Assembly: GCA_964406445.1 (NCBI GenBank)
Contig: CAYORU010000007.1
Span: 70,286 to 134,285, forward strand
Reading direction: 5' to 3'
Length of the DNA stretch: 64,000 nucleotides
DNA from: SG8-30 sp964406445
GTDB taxonomy: Bacteria; Pseudomonadota; Gammaproteobacteria; Steroidobacterales; Steroidobacteraceae
Under the pieces are notes generated by a model. The model was not told the origin of the DNA. It did no database searches and saw only the letters and a program-made list of their open reading frames with translations. Below, one piece after another: positions 26,401 through 34,333 of this stretch. The position numbers and the translations under genes were made by a program. Position 1 is the stretch's first letter. Every line of letters begins with the position of its first letter.

Positions 26401-26618
26401 TTTCGCTCGACCCGCTGTTCGCGCCGGCGCATCTCGACCTCGCGGTCCTGCTCGACCTGTACCTGGGCGAGCCCGTCGAGGCGCTCGCGCACTACCAGCG
26501 CTATCTCGAACTCGCCGCCGAGCCCGACGAACGGGCGGCGCTGTGGGCCCGCGAGGCCTCGAACCGCACCGGCATCGCCCTCGGCAGCACCCTCGAGAGC
26601 ACGGAGGTGACCCCATGA
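23406..26618 (+). CDS. Large exported tetratricopeptide-repeat protein
   Basis: GTG 23406 overlaps the previous TGA and gives 1070 residues. After a signal peptide (FLPLALLAAAAAAASEA) nearly the whole chain is TPR-like helical pairs. Repeats are seen around residues 110-190 (YQLSRAYEAEGDLERALARL), 390-440 (DTRYLLADALFESGDFREAA) and 700-760 (AELYEKAGDLAAASRAWERF). A closing TPR is at about 980-1040. In related clusters this protein is the large periplasmic TPR partner of ExbB/ExbD. It probably bridges the inner-membrane motor to outer-membrane receptors (inference). It overlaps the next gene by ATGA. Confidence 0.7.
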   Translation: MRRVFLPLALLAAAAAAASEAPERTLEDLPKAAPPLRKGETVAPDPARAKQLYRGFLDLPGGDAAQRTEALRRLGDLELETGDAERAEAPVPGAGAPETRVAIDIYTRLLADQPDYPKADAVLYQLSRAYEAEGDLERALARLDELVARFPASRYVPEAQFRRGEIHFSAQRWRAAEEAYTAVIRAGERSGFLEQALYKHGWALFRQSDAERSAASFLTLLDRMLVDPAADQGARLPEALPRADRELVEDSFRALSIQFADLESADTLAQSLSRHGGAPYAWMLYAALGDLLVQKERFTDAADVYRRFAREEPRHRRAPSLQARAIDAYLAGGFADLALEGKREFVAAYAIGGPFWQGRTAADAPEVVAQLKSHLTDLAKYHHARAQAGGGAGEYAQAARYYRDYLQSFPDDPSAADTRYLLADALFESGDFREAALEYERTAYGYPAGPRSASAGYAALVAYDRHEQALPEDGRAAWRRAGIDSQLRFAATFGDHPEAPAVELRAAQQLFNLGEHAPAAEAAARSLVHVTPLDLAAERTAWNVVGDSRFELGEFAAAEAAYAQVLSRLPAGDAARGSIEERLAASIYQQAEAEQRAGDTEAAVAGFLRVAQAAPGSSIRVNATYDAAALLLAGEQWERAIPVLQEFRREFPEHPLAANVPRDLATAFLGAGRGREAADELTLVADDAREDAAVRRAALIESAELYEKAGDLAAASRAWERFVERYPEPFEDAWAARGKLAGLYVEAGDLAAAGRVWERFVAANPQRFAEGIEARQTLADYAREAGDAGARKRWLEALIAADAAGGAARSDRSRTLAARAALEIAEPRRVAFEAIRLTAPLPASLKAKRDALERALEAFQAANAYGVAEVSTAATFATAELYRRLAADLMESERPAGLDDEAREQYDLLLEEQAYPFEEKAIELHEANAARAAQGVYDAPVQASFAALAALKPARYGKTEVEPADDPALVPAAGAVLEGIAHRRAGRFAEARAAYGAALSLDPLFAPAHLDLAVLLDLYLGEPVEALAHYQRYLELAAEPDERAALWAREASNRTGIALGSTLESTEVTP

Positions 26619-27010
26619 CACGGCTGCTCGCCACGCTCGCCCTCGTCGCCGCCACGGCGGCGGCGCAGGCCGCCGACCCGCCCGCCCCGGCCGGCGCGGA
26701 GGCGTCGGCTTCCGCCGACAGGCCCGCCGCGCCCGCCGCGCGCGAGCGCGGCACCATGGACCGGCTCGAGCTCGACACGACCGCCATCACCGGCAATCGC
26801 GAGCTGCCGAAGGTGATGTACGTCGTCCCCTGGAAGCGCGCCGACCTCGGCGACCTGTCGGGCAAGCCCGCCAACAGCCTGCTCGACGAGGCGCTCGCGC
26901 CCGTGGACAGGACCGTCTTCAGGCGCGAAGTGAAGTATTTTGGCGCCGTGTACGCGGCGCCCGCAGTTCAGGCCGAGACGCCGGTCACGGCGCCCGACGG
27001 CCAGCCGTAG
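26615..27010 (+). CDS. Small exported protein of the ExbBD/TPR operon
   Basis: ATG 26615 overlaps the previous stop (ATGA) and gives 131 residues. A signal peptide (RLLATLALVAATAAAQA) is followed by an Ala/Pro-rich linker. A conserved-looking core then follows (DRLELDTTAITGNRELPKVM, YVVPWKRADLGDLSGKP, FRREVKYFG). The family is not recognised by name. Position between the TPR genes and exbB in a coupled operon argues it is a structural part of the complex. The core's VPWK-x(n)-P pattern could be a docking peptide. Confidence 0.55.
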   Translation: MTRLLATLALVAATAAAQAADPPAPAGAEASASADRPAAPAARERGTMDRLELDTTAITGNRELPKVMYVVPWKRADLGDLSGKPANSLLDEALAPVDRTVFRREVKYFGAVYAAPAVQAETPVTAPDGQP

Positions 27011-27051
27011 CAACGTTCGACAGGCAGGTAGACACCCTCCGGGGAGCACGC

Positions 27052-27687
27052 ATGGACACCATCATCAAGTTTTTCCAGGACGGCGGCGCATTCATGTACC
27101 CGATCGCCATCGTGGCCGCGCTCGGCGCGGCCGTGGCGCTCGAGCGCTGGCTGTACCTCACGCGCACGGCCAGCGGCAACCGCCGGCTGTGGGGCGAGAT
27201 CGCGCCCTTCCTCCAGCAGGGGGACTACCGGCGCGCGCTCGCCGCGACCGCCGACTCGAAGTCCGCGGTCGGCCAGATCCTCGGCTACGGGCTCGCGCGC
27301 ATCCAGACGGCGCGCCGCCGCGACGACATTGAGAAGGCGATGGAGGAGAGCCTCATGGAGGTGATGCCGCGCCTCGAGAAGCGCACGCACTACCTCGCGA
27401 GCTTCGCCAACATCGCGACGCTGCTCGGCCTGCTCGGCACCATCATCGGCCTGATCCAGGCCTTCCAGGCCGTTGCCAACGCCAATCCCGCCGAGAAGGC
27501 CGACCTGCTGTCGGCGTCCATCTCGGTGGCGATGAACACCACGGCGTTCGGCCTGATCGTCGCGATCCCGCTGCTGCTGATGCACTCGGTGATCCAGTCC
27601 AAGACCACCGAGATCACCGACAGCCTCGAGATGGTCTCGGTCAAGTTCCTCAACACCGTCGTCGAGAAGCGAGCGGAGCCGGCGTGA
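27052..27687 (+). CDS. exbB: MotA/TolQ/ExbB proton-channel family protein
   Basis: The 211-residue protein has three membrane helices: about 15-38 (FMYPIAIVAALGAAVALERW), 120-145 (FANIATLLGLLGTIIGLIQA) and 160-185 (VAMNTTAFGLIVAIPLLLMH). The Gly-rich TLLGLLGTIIGLI stretch and the NTTAFGL helix are the family hallmarks. With ExbD it forms the pentameric stator that uses the proton gradient to drive TonB-type proteins. It sits 41 bases after the small exported protein gene and overlaps exbD by GTGA. Confidence 0.93.
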   Translation: MDTIIKFFQDGGAFMYPIAIVAALGAAVALERWLYLTRTASGNRRLWGEIAPFLQQGDYRRALAATADSKSAVGQILGYGLARIQTARRRDDIEKAMEESLMEVMPRLEKRTHYLASFANIATLLGLLGTIIGLIQAFQAVANANPAEKADLLSASISVAMNTTAFGLIVAIPLLLMHSVIQSKTTEITDSLEMVSVKFLNTVVEKRAEPA

Positions 27688-28202
27688 GCCTCGCGAGCCG
27701 CCTCGGCCGCCGCCACCGCCGCCAGGGCGAGGCGGACTTGAACATCACGGCCTTCATGAACCTGATGGTCGTGCTGGTGCCGTTCCTGCTGATCACGGCG
27801 GTCTTCTCGCGGCTCACCATCCTTGAACTGAACCTGCCCAGCTCCAGCGAGGCGACGCCCGAGACGCCGCAGGTGCTGAACCTCGAGATCATCGTGCGCA
27901 AGGACGCCATCGACGTCGCGGACCGGGGCTCCGGCTCGCTGCGCCTCATCCCGAACACCGCGGAGGGGCCGGACCTCGCCGCGCTCGGCGCCTTCCTCTC
28001 GGAGCGGATCAAGCCCGCCTTCCCCGACGCGACCAGCGCGACCCTGCTGCTCGAGCCGGACATCCCCTACGACACGCTGGTGCAGGTGATGGACGCGGTC
28101 CGCGTGACCACCGCGGTCGAGGAGGGCCGGCAGCTGCAGGCGGAGCTCTTCCCGGACATCTCGATCGGCGACGCGCCGCGCGTCGCACAGGCCGCCCGAT
28201 GA
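27684..28202 (+). CDS. exbD: ExbD/TolR family protein lacking the membrane Asp
   Basis: GTG 27684 gives 172 residues: a short basic N-terminus, one membrane helix (NLMVVLVPFLLITAVFSRLT) and a periplasmic domain. In canonical ExbD the helix starts with Phe-Ile-Asp-Val-Met, and the Asp is needed for proton coupling. Here the equivalent is Phe24-Met25-Asn26-Leu27-Met28, so the acidic residue is replaced by Asn. The periplasmic part is somewhat longer than in E. coli ExbD. It pairs with a second ExbD encoded immediately downstream that keeps the Asp. Confidence 0.88.
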   Translation: MSLASRLGRRHRRQGEADLNITAFMNLMVVLVPFLLITAVFSRLTILELNLPSSSEATPETPQVLNLEIIVRKDAIDVADRGSGSLRLIPNTAEGPDLAALGAFLSERIKPAFPDATSATLLLEPDIPYDTLVQVMDAVRVTTAVEEGRQLQAELFPDISIGDAPRVAQAAR

Positions 28203-28720
28203 GCACCTCGGCACGCGCCAAGCGGATGAAGCGCCACCACGCGCGCAAGCGCCCGGCGTCGCTCTCGCTCGTCTCGCTGATGGACATCTTCACGATCCTC
28301 GTGTTCTTCCTGCTGGTGAACTCCGCCGAGGTCCAGACGCTCGAGCCGCCCAAGGCGGTGACCCTGCCGGAGTCGCTCGCCGTCGAGAAGCCGCGCGAGA
28401 CCGTGGTCGTGATGGTGACGCCCGAGCAGGTGCTGGTGCAGGGCGCCCCAGTGGCCACCATCGCCGAGGTCGAGGCGGTGGAGGGCAACCTCATCGAGCC
28501 GCTCGCCGCGGCGCTCAAGGCGCAGACCGACCGGACGCTGATCCGCGCTGCGGCGACCGACCTGTCGGCGCGCGAGATCACGATCCTCGGCGACCGCGAG
28601 GTCCCGTACCGGGTGCTGAAGAAGGTGATGGCCACCTGCACCGAGGCCGACTACGGCAAGCTCTCGCTCGCCGTCGTCCAGAAGGAGGAGGCGATGTCCG
28701 CAGTCGCCGCCGGGGCGTGA
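28199..28720 (+). CDS. exbD: ExbD/TolR family protein (second copy, Asp present)
   Basis: ATG 28199 overlaps the first exbD by ATGA and gives 173 residues. The N-terminus is strongly basic (RAKRMKRHHARKRP). The membrane helix SLVSLMDIFTILVFFLLVNS has Asp29 at the conserved proton-path position. The periplasmic domain (QVLVQGAPVATIAEVEAVEG) follows the ExbD fold. Two different ExbD proteins are common beside AgmX/PglI-type proteins; probably both insert into one ExbB ring. Confidence 0.9.
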   Translation: MSTSARAKRMKRHHARKRPASLSLVSLMDIFTILVFFLLVNSAEVQTLEPPKAVTLPESLAVEKPRETVVVMVTPEQVLVQGAPVATIAEVEAVEGNLIEPLAAALKAQTDRTLIRAAATDLSAREITILGDREVPYRVLKKVMATCTEADYGKLSLAVVQKEEAMSAVAAGA

Positions 28721-28730
28721 GGAGCGAGTC

Positions 28731-29717
28731 TTGACCGCCGCCGCCATCCATTACCGCAGCTTCGAGCTGCCCTGGTCGCCGCAGCCGGAGGAGCAGCGGC
28801 GCTTCCGCCGGCTGTGGGTCGGCTGCCTCGTGGCGACCCTGCTGGCCGGCCTGATCGTGCCCTGGCTGCCGGTCAGCGAACCCGCGCTCGACGTGCCGCC
28901 GGCGGTGCCGCCGCGCCTCGCCAAGCTGGTGCTCGAGCGCACGGTGCCGCCGCCCCCGCCGCCGCCCGTCGTCGAGCAGGCGCCGCCCGAGGAACCGCCG
29001 CCGGTGCCGCGCGAGCGGCCGGACCAGCGCGAGGTGCCCACGCCGGCCCCGGACATCGACCGCACCCAGCAGGCGCGCAAGAAGGCCGCGCAGGCCGGGC
29101 TGCTGCCCTTCGTCGACCAGCTGGCCGACCTGCGCGACAAGTTCGAGGTCACGCCCGACAAGCTGACGCCGACGGCCACGCCGAATGCCGCGACGCCGAC
29201 CGGCGCGCCGCGCGCCGAGCGCTCGCTCGTGACCTCCAAGGCGGGCACGAACTCCGGGGGCATCAACACGGCGGCCGTCAGCGCCGGCTTCGGCTACGGC
29301 GAGGGCAGCCTCGAGGGCCACGGCACGACCCAGATGCAGGTGCCCTTCGGCGGCTCCGGCGGCGGCGCGGCGCTGCGCACCGCCGGCGTGGCCGACGGCG
29401 TTTCCCGCAGCGGCGCCGGCAAGCGGCCGTCGCGCACCCAGGAGGAGATCGAGCTGGTCTTCGACCGCAACAAGGCCGCGATCTACGCCCTCTACAACCG
29501 GGCGCTGCGCGACAGCCCGGACCTCCGCGGCAAGGTCGTCATGCAGCTGACCATCGCGCCTTCCGGCGAGGTGACCGATTGCCGGATCGTGACCAGCGAG
29601 CTCGGCGACGCGGAGCTCGAGCGCAAGCTCGTGGCCCGCGTGAAGATGTTCCGCTTCGAGGACAAGGACGTCGAGGCGATCACGACGACCAAGCCGATCG
29701 AGTTCTTCCCGGCCTGA
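28731..29717 (+). CDS. AgmX/PglI C-terminal domain (TonB-like) energy transducer
   Basis: A TTG at 28731, preceded by GGAG at 28721-28724, opens 328 residues. The protein has one membrane segment near residues 28-48 (WVGCLVATLLAGLIVPWLPV) and a Pro-rich spacer (ERTVPPPPPPPVVEQAPP). A flexible Gly/Thr-rich stretch precedes a C-terminal domain of about 95 residues (FDRNKAAIYALYNRALRDSP, MQLTIAPSGEVTDCRIV) that matches AgmX/PglI, first described in Myxococcus motility. This layout is TonB-like: inner-membrane anchor, periplasm-spanning arm and a C-terminal contact domain. It ends the operon begun at 20376. Confidence 0.85.
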   Translation: MTAAAIHYRSFELPWSPQPEEQRRFRRLWVGCLVATLLAGLIVPWLPVSEPALDVPPAVPPRLAKLVLERTVPPPPPPPVVEQAPPEEPPPVPRERPDQREVPTPAPDIDRTQQARKKAAQAGLLPFVDQLADLRDKFEVTPDKLTPTATPNAATPTGAPRAERSLVTSKAGTNSGGINTAAVSAGFGYGEGSLEGHGTTQMQVPFGGSGGGAALRTAGVADGVSRSGAGKRPSRTQEEIELVFDRNKAAIYALYNRALRDSPDLRGKVVMQLTIAPSGEVTDCRIVTSELGDAELERKLVARVKMFRFEDKDVEAITTTKPIEFFPA

Positions 29718-29742
29718 CCCGGCCGGCCGCGACGCCCGCTCC

Positions 29743-29760
29743 CTGTAACGCATTTGTCAT
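29743..29760 (+). promoter_or_regulatory. Putative PhoB box upstream of the beta-helix lipoprotein gene
   Basis: CTGTAAC-GCAT-TTGTCAT matches the PhoB box (two CTGTCAT-like 7-mers separated by four bases) at 12 of 14 repeat positions. It lies 135 bases before the ATG at 29895. A 7-bp inverted repeat (CGGACGT at 29762-29768, ACGTCCG at 29772-29778) follows at once. No good -10 is seen at the standard distance; a TAGACT at 29793-29798 is the nearest candidate. Assignment is by pattern only. Confidence 0.65.
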
Positions 29761-29894
29761 ACGGACGTAGCACGTCCGAAACAGGGCCTTCCTAGACTCT
29801 CGCCACGCCTGAAGACAGCCCGGCCCGGCCGGGCATCGACGTCGCGCGCTCCGGCGGGGCCGCGATCACACCAACGGACGTGGAGAGGGATGCA

Positions 29895-31508
29895 ATGAAG
29901 ACCTACCATTGGCTGCTCGCCGGCGTGGCGACCATCGGCCTCGCGGCCTGTGACGGCGGCGGCATCGACCTGAACGTGTCGACCGTCGACAACTCCGTCG
30001 ACAACAGCGTGACCAACCCGGGCTCGGGTTCGGGCACCAATCCCTGCGCGTCCTACACCCCGCCGAACTCCACGGAGGTCCGCCGCGGCACCTTCGACGG
30101 CACCAACTGCTCCTACGGGCCGCAGTTCGTCAGCGCCACCAACCCGCTGCTCGTCGACCTCACGATCCCGTTCATTTCGGGCGTGCACATCTTCCAGGAC
30201 AGCCTGTTCGTCGGCCAGAACGTCAGCTCCGGCGCGGCGCCCGCCGGCGGCACCGGCCCGAAGCTCACCATCGCGGCGGGCAACAAGCTGGCCTTCACGG
30301 ACTCCGCCGACTACGTCCTGGTCAACCGCGGCTCGCAGATCTTCGCCGAGGGCTCGCCCGCGGCGCCGATCGTGCTGACCGCCTTCGCCGACGCGGTGCT
30401 CGGCACCGCCGGCGCCAACGACGTGTCGCTGTGGGGCGGCGTGGTCATCAACGGCAACGGCATCACCAACAACTGCACCGACACCGAGCGCGCCAACAAC
30501 CAGTGCCACGTCACGGCCGAGGGCCAGCCCTCGAACTACGGCGGCAACGACAACGCAGAGAGCTCCGGCGTGCTCCGCTACGTGATCGTCAAGCACACCG
30601 GCTTCGAGGTCGCGCCCGGCGACGAGCTGAACGGCATCACCTTCAACGCGGTCGGCTCCGGCACGGTGGTCGAGAACATCCAGGTCTACAGCACCTTCGA
30701 CGACGGCCTCGAGTTCTTCGGCGGCGCGGTGGACGTCTCGAACGTCGTGGTCCTCTATGCCCGCGACGACTCGCTCGACTTCTCGGACGGCTACAGCGGC
30801 ACGATCCAGAACGCGCTGATCATCCACTGGCAGTCGGACGGCAACCGCTGCATCGAGCTCGACAACATCGGCGAGGCCCGCAGCACCGCCGGCCAGCCGC
30901 TCAACCGGGCGCCGATCACCGCCGCGCGCGTCGTGAACATGACCTGCATCACCTCGAACACCGACGTCAACACGCACGGCGACTCGGAAGGCGTGCTGGT
31001 CCGCCAGGGCGGACGCCTGCTGCTCGAGGACAGCATCGTCTACTCGGGCTACGGCACCAACCGCAACGGCCTGACCTCGAACGAGTGCTACGAGATCGAC
31101 GACAGCGCGCCGCTCGACCTGTCGCGCGTGCACGCGGTCAACGGCGCCACCGAGCCGATGCGCGTGATCGACACGATCATCGCCTGCGAGCTGCCGGCGC
31201 AGGACAACCTGCCGAACGGCGACACGATCCTGTCGTGGATCCAGGGTACGGGCAGCTCGACCGGCACGGCCTACGCCTTCAACGAGGGCAACCAGGTCAT
31301 CAACACGCCGGTCGCGGCGGGCGTGTCGATCCTGACGCCGGGCACCTTCTATACCGCGTCGTCCTTCGCCGGCCCGGGCGGCCCGTTCACCATGACCCCG
31401 GCCAGCGGCCAGGTCGGCGCGGTGCGTGCCAGCAACGACTGGACGGTGCCGTGGGCCTTCGGCCTGAGGGCCAACAACGCCGACGTGCCGCTCTGGTTCG
31501 CGCCCTGA
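29895..31508 (+). CDS. Lipoprotein with a predicted parallel beta-helix, next to a TonB-dependent receptor
   Basis: ATG 29895 with GAGAGGG upstream gives 537 residues. The lipoprotein signal YHWLLAGVATIGLAAC ends at Cys19. The body has repeated short beta rungs with Asn/Gly/Asp turns (GVLRYVIVKHTGFEVAPGDE, GTVVENIQVYSTFDDGLEFF, VSNVVVLYARDDSLDFSDGY), a pattern of right-handed beta-helices. Several Cys pairs may form disulfides. No catalytic signature was recognised. It lies 100 bases ahead of a TonB-dependent receptor and behind a Pho-box-like site, so it is likely the surface-exposed partner of that receptor under phosphate limitation (inference). Confidence 0.7.
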   Translation: MKTYHWLLAGVATIGLAACDGGGIDLNVSTVDNSVDNSVTNPGSGSGTNPCASYTPPNSTEVRRGTFDGTNCSYGPQFVSATNPLLVDLTIPFISGVHIFQDSLFVGQNVSSGAAPAGGTGPKLTIAAGNKLAFTDSADYVLVNRGSQIFAEGSPAAPIVLTAFADAVLGTAGANDVSLWGGVVINGNGITNNCTDTERANNQCHVTAEGQPSNYGGNDNAESSGVLRYVIVKHTGFEVAPGDELNGITFNAVGSGTVVENIQVYSTFDDGLEFFGGAVDVSNVVVLYARDDSLDFSDGYSGTIQNALIIHWQSDGNRCIELDNIGEARSTAGQPLNRAPITAARVVNMTCITSNTDVNTHGDSEGVLVRQGGRLLLEDSIVYSGYGTNRNGLTSNECYEIDDSAPLDLSRVHAVNGATEPMRVIDTIIACELPAQDNLPNGDTILSWIQGTGSSTGTAYAFNEGNQVINTPVAAGVSILTPGTFYTASSFAGPGGPFTMTPASGQVGAVRASNDWTVPWAFGLRANNADVPLWFAP

Positions 31509-31608
31509 GCAAGGAGGGGTCGGCCGCCGGCCGGCCCGCTTCCGGACCGAAACAACCGGGGCGGCGGGAGCATGGGCTCCTGCCGCCCCTCGACCGATGG
31601 AGAAGGGG

Positions 31609-34320
31609 ATGAACCACTATCGCTTGCGCCGCGCCGTCGGCGCCGTGCTCGGGGCCGCCATGGCCATGGGAACCGCCTCCGCCAGCCCGGCGCCCGAGGG
31701 CGAGGCCGAGGCCGGCGCGGTCCTCGAGGAGATCATCGTCACCGGGCGGCAGCGCTCGGCGGCGGAGCAGGTGCTGCAGGAGCGCATCGACGCGCCCGTG
31801 GTGGCCGACCTCGTGAGCATCGAGCAGATCAGCCGCGTCGGCGACAGCACCGTGTCGCTGGCGCTGCGCCGCCTGCCGGGGGTGACGGTCGTCGGCGACC
31901 AGTTCATCTACATTCGCGGGCTCGGCGAGCGCTACTCCAGCACCACGGTCAACGGCGCCTACGTGCCTTCCCCCGACCTGACCCGCAACGTGGTGCCGCT
32001 CGACCTGTTTCCCGCCGAGATCGTGCAGTCGCTCGCGATCCAGAAGGGCTATTCAGTCAACAAGCCGGCCGCTTTCGGCGGCGGCAACGTGGACATCCGC
32101 ACCCGCACGGTCCCCGATGACCTGCAGTTCGGCCTGCAGATCGGCACCGGCTGGAACACGGAGAGCGGGGACGACGGGCTGTCCTATCCGGGCGGCAGCG
32201 ACGACGACTTCGGCACCGACGACGGCACCCGCGCGCTGCCCGGCGCGATCGCCCAGGCGATCCAGGACTACCAGGGCGACATCAGCGCCAACGGCATCTT
32301 CCGCGCGCTGCAGCGGCAGGGCGGGAACCCGAGCTTCGCCGACGCGCAGGCGATCAACCGCCAGCTGGCGACGAGCCTGAACCGCACGCTCGATCCGACG
32401 GGCAAGTCGCTCGACCCGGACTTCTCGCTCGAGCTGTCCGCCGGCAACAGCTGGTTCCTCGGCGAGGCCGCGCAGTGGAAGGTGGGCGTGCTCGCGCTCG
32501 GCGACTACAAGAACCAGTGGCGCAACCGCGAGCGGATCAACCGCTCGGTGTCGCTGCCCGACGAGGACGTGGACTTCACGCTGCGCACGACCCACCAGGT
32601 CGCGATGACCGGCTCGCTCGGCGTCGGCCTCGAGTTCGCCGACGAGCAGAAGATCGAGGCGACCGGCATCTTCCTCAGGAACACCGAGGACGACGCCTCG
32701 ATCACCACCGGCAACAACTTCAACTTCCGCCAGAGCGATGGCCGCCAGCTGCGCAACCACCGCGTCCGCTACGAGGAGCGCGAGCTGGAGCTGGTGCAGC
32801 TGCGCGGCACGCACCGGCTCGGGCCGGAGACCATCGGCCTGCTCGACGGACTGGTGAGCCTGGCCGGGCTCGAGGACCTGGCGTTCGAGTGGTACTGGTC
32901 GGACGCGAAGGCGCGCACGGACCTGCCGAGCGAGCTGCAGTTCTCCTTCCAGGACAGCGTGGATCCGGCGACCGGCGGGATCCTCGCCACCCAGATGCGC
33001 CTGTCGGCGACCGCGGCCGAGTACCGCTTCACCGACCTCGAGGACACGGCCACCAGCTACGGCAGCAAGTTCACGCTGCCGGTGGAGTTCGGCGCGGCCC
33101 AGGTCGAGTTCACCGGAGGCTACGACTACTACGAGAAGGGCCGCAGCTACCTGCAGACCCAGCTCAACGTCGGCAGCACCACCGCGCCGGTCAGCGTGAT
33201 CACCGGCACGCCGGGCAGCGTATTCACGGACGCCAACCTTCTCGATCCCGCCAACGGCTTCGGCCTGTCGATCGGCGGCATCGGCACCGAGAGCTACCTT
33301 GCCGGCGAGACGGTGACGGCCGTCTTCGGCAACGTGGACATCAACTGGAACGACGTGCTGAAGCTCTCCGCCGGCCTGCGCTGGGAGGACTTCGAGCGGG
33401 TATCGGTGCCGATCGATCCGCTGCAGTTCGACCCGACCGTCGGCAAGATCCTGGTGCCGCCCGACCAGCTCGACAGCCTGGCGAGCGCCTCGGACGACTA
33501 CTATCCGGCCGCGGCGATCACCTGGTCGCGGCCCGGTTTCTGGGCGGACGACTTCCAGCTGCGCTTCGGCTACAGCAAGACGGTCGCCCGTCCGGACCTG
33601 CGCGAGGTGTCGGGGGCGACCTACATCGACCCGCTCACCGAGGCGCGCGTGCGCGGCAACCCGGCGCTGCTCAACTCAGACCTCGACAACTTCGACCTGC
33701 GCGGCGAGTGGTTCTTCACGGGCGGCGACAACCTGACCGTGTCGCTCTTCTACAAGGACATCACCAACCCGATCGAGACGGTCGAGGGGGCCGGCACCGA
33801 CGACAACGTGTCGCTGACCTTCATCAACGGCGCGTCGGCGGAGGTCTACGGCCTCGAGATCGAGGGCCTGAAGAGCCTCGGCTTCCTGACGAACGGCGGC
33901 TGGACGGACGCGTTCTTCGTCTCGGGCAACGTCACGGTCAGCGACTCCGAGATCATCATCGGCTCCGCGGCGCCGGGACTCACCAACAACACGCGCCGGC
34001 TGACCCAGCACTCGCCCTTCGTGGTGAACCTGCAGGTCGGCTACGACTCGCCCGGTGGCGCCCACAGCGCCTCGCTCGTCTACAGCATGTACGACGAGCG
34101 GGTGTTCTTCGCCGGTCGCAACGGCGCGCCGGACGCCCTCGAGCAGCCCTTCAACTCGCTCGACGTCGTCTACACCTGGTACCCGATCGACCGCCTGAGC
34201 GTGAAGCTCCGTGCGCAGAACATCCTCGACGAGAGCACGGAGATCGAGCAGGGCGGGGTGGTGGTGCTGGAGCAGACCGTCGGCACCAGCATGAAGCTGG
34301 ACTTCACCTACAAATTCTGA
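31609..34320 (+). CDS. TonB-dependent outer-membrane receptor
   Basis: From ATG 31609 (GGAG at 31599-31602; an in-frame ATG at 31597 is possible) the protein has 903 residues. It has a signal peptide (GAVLGAAMAMGTASA), then the TonB box region VLEEIIVTGRQR. The plug follows (VGDSTVSLALRRLPGVTVVG, FIYIRGLGERYSSTTVNGAY), then a 22-strand-type barrel ending KLDFTYKF. It belongs to the large receptors of the Xanthomonas/Caulobacter style, not to a classic siderophore group. Substrate unknown; the Pho-box-linked lipoprotein upstream suggests a phosphorus compound. Confidence 0.9.
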   Translation: MNHYRLRRAVGAVLGAAMAMGTASASPAPEGEAEAGAVLEEIIVTGRQRSAAEQVLQERIDAPVVADLVSIEQISRVGDSTVSLALRRLPGVTVVGDQFIYIRGLGERYSSTTVNGAYVPSPDLTRNVVPLDLFPAEIVQSLAIQKGYSVNKPAAFGGGNVDIRTRTVPDDLQFGLQIGTGWNTESGDDGLSYPGGSDDDFGTDDGTRALPGAIAQAIQDYQGDISANGIFRALQRQGGNPSFADAQAINRQLATSLNRTLDPTGKSLDPDFSLELSAGNSWFLGEAAQWKVGVLALGDYKNQWRNRERINRSVSLPDEDVDFTLRTTHQVAMTGSLGVGLEFADEQKIEATGIFLRNTEDDASITTGNNFNFRQSDGRQLRNHRVRYEERELELVQLRGTHRLGPETIGLLDGLVSLAGLEDLAFEWYWSDAKARTDLPSELQFSFQDSVDPATGGILATQMRLSATAAEYRFTDLEDTATSYGSKFTLPVEFGAAQVEFTGGYDYYEKGRSYLQTQLNVGSTTAPVSVITGTPGSVFTDANLLDPANGFGLSIGGIGTESYLAGETVTAVFGNVDINWNDVLKLSAGLRWEDFERVSVPIDPLQFDPTVGKILVPPDQLDSLASASDDYYPAAAITWSRPGFWADDFQLRFGYSKTVARPDLREVSGATYIDPLTEARVRGNPALLNSDLDNFDLRGEWFFTGGDNLTVSLFYKDITNPIETVEGAGTDDNVSLTFINGASAEVYGLEIEGLKSLGFLTNGGWTDAFFVSGNVTVSDSEIIIGSAAPGLTNNTRRLTQHSPFVVNLQVGYDSPGGAHSASLVYSMYDERVFFAGRNGAPDALEQPFNSLDVVYTWYPIDRLSVKLRAQNILDESTEIEQGGVVVLEQTVGTSMKLDFTYKF

Positions 34321-34333
34321 AAATCGTGCGTTC

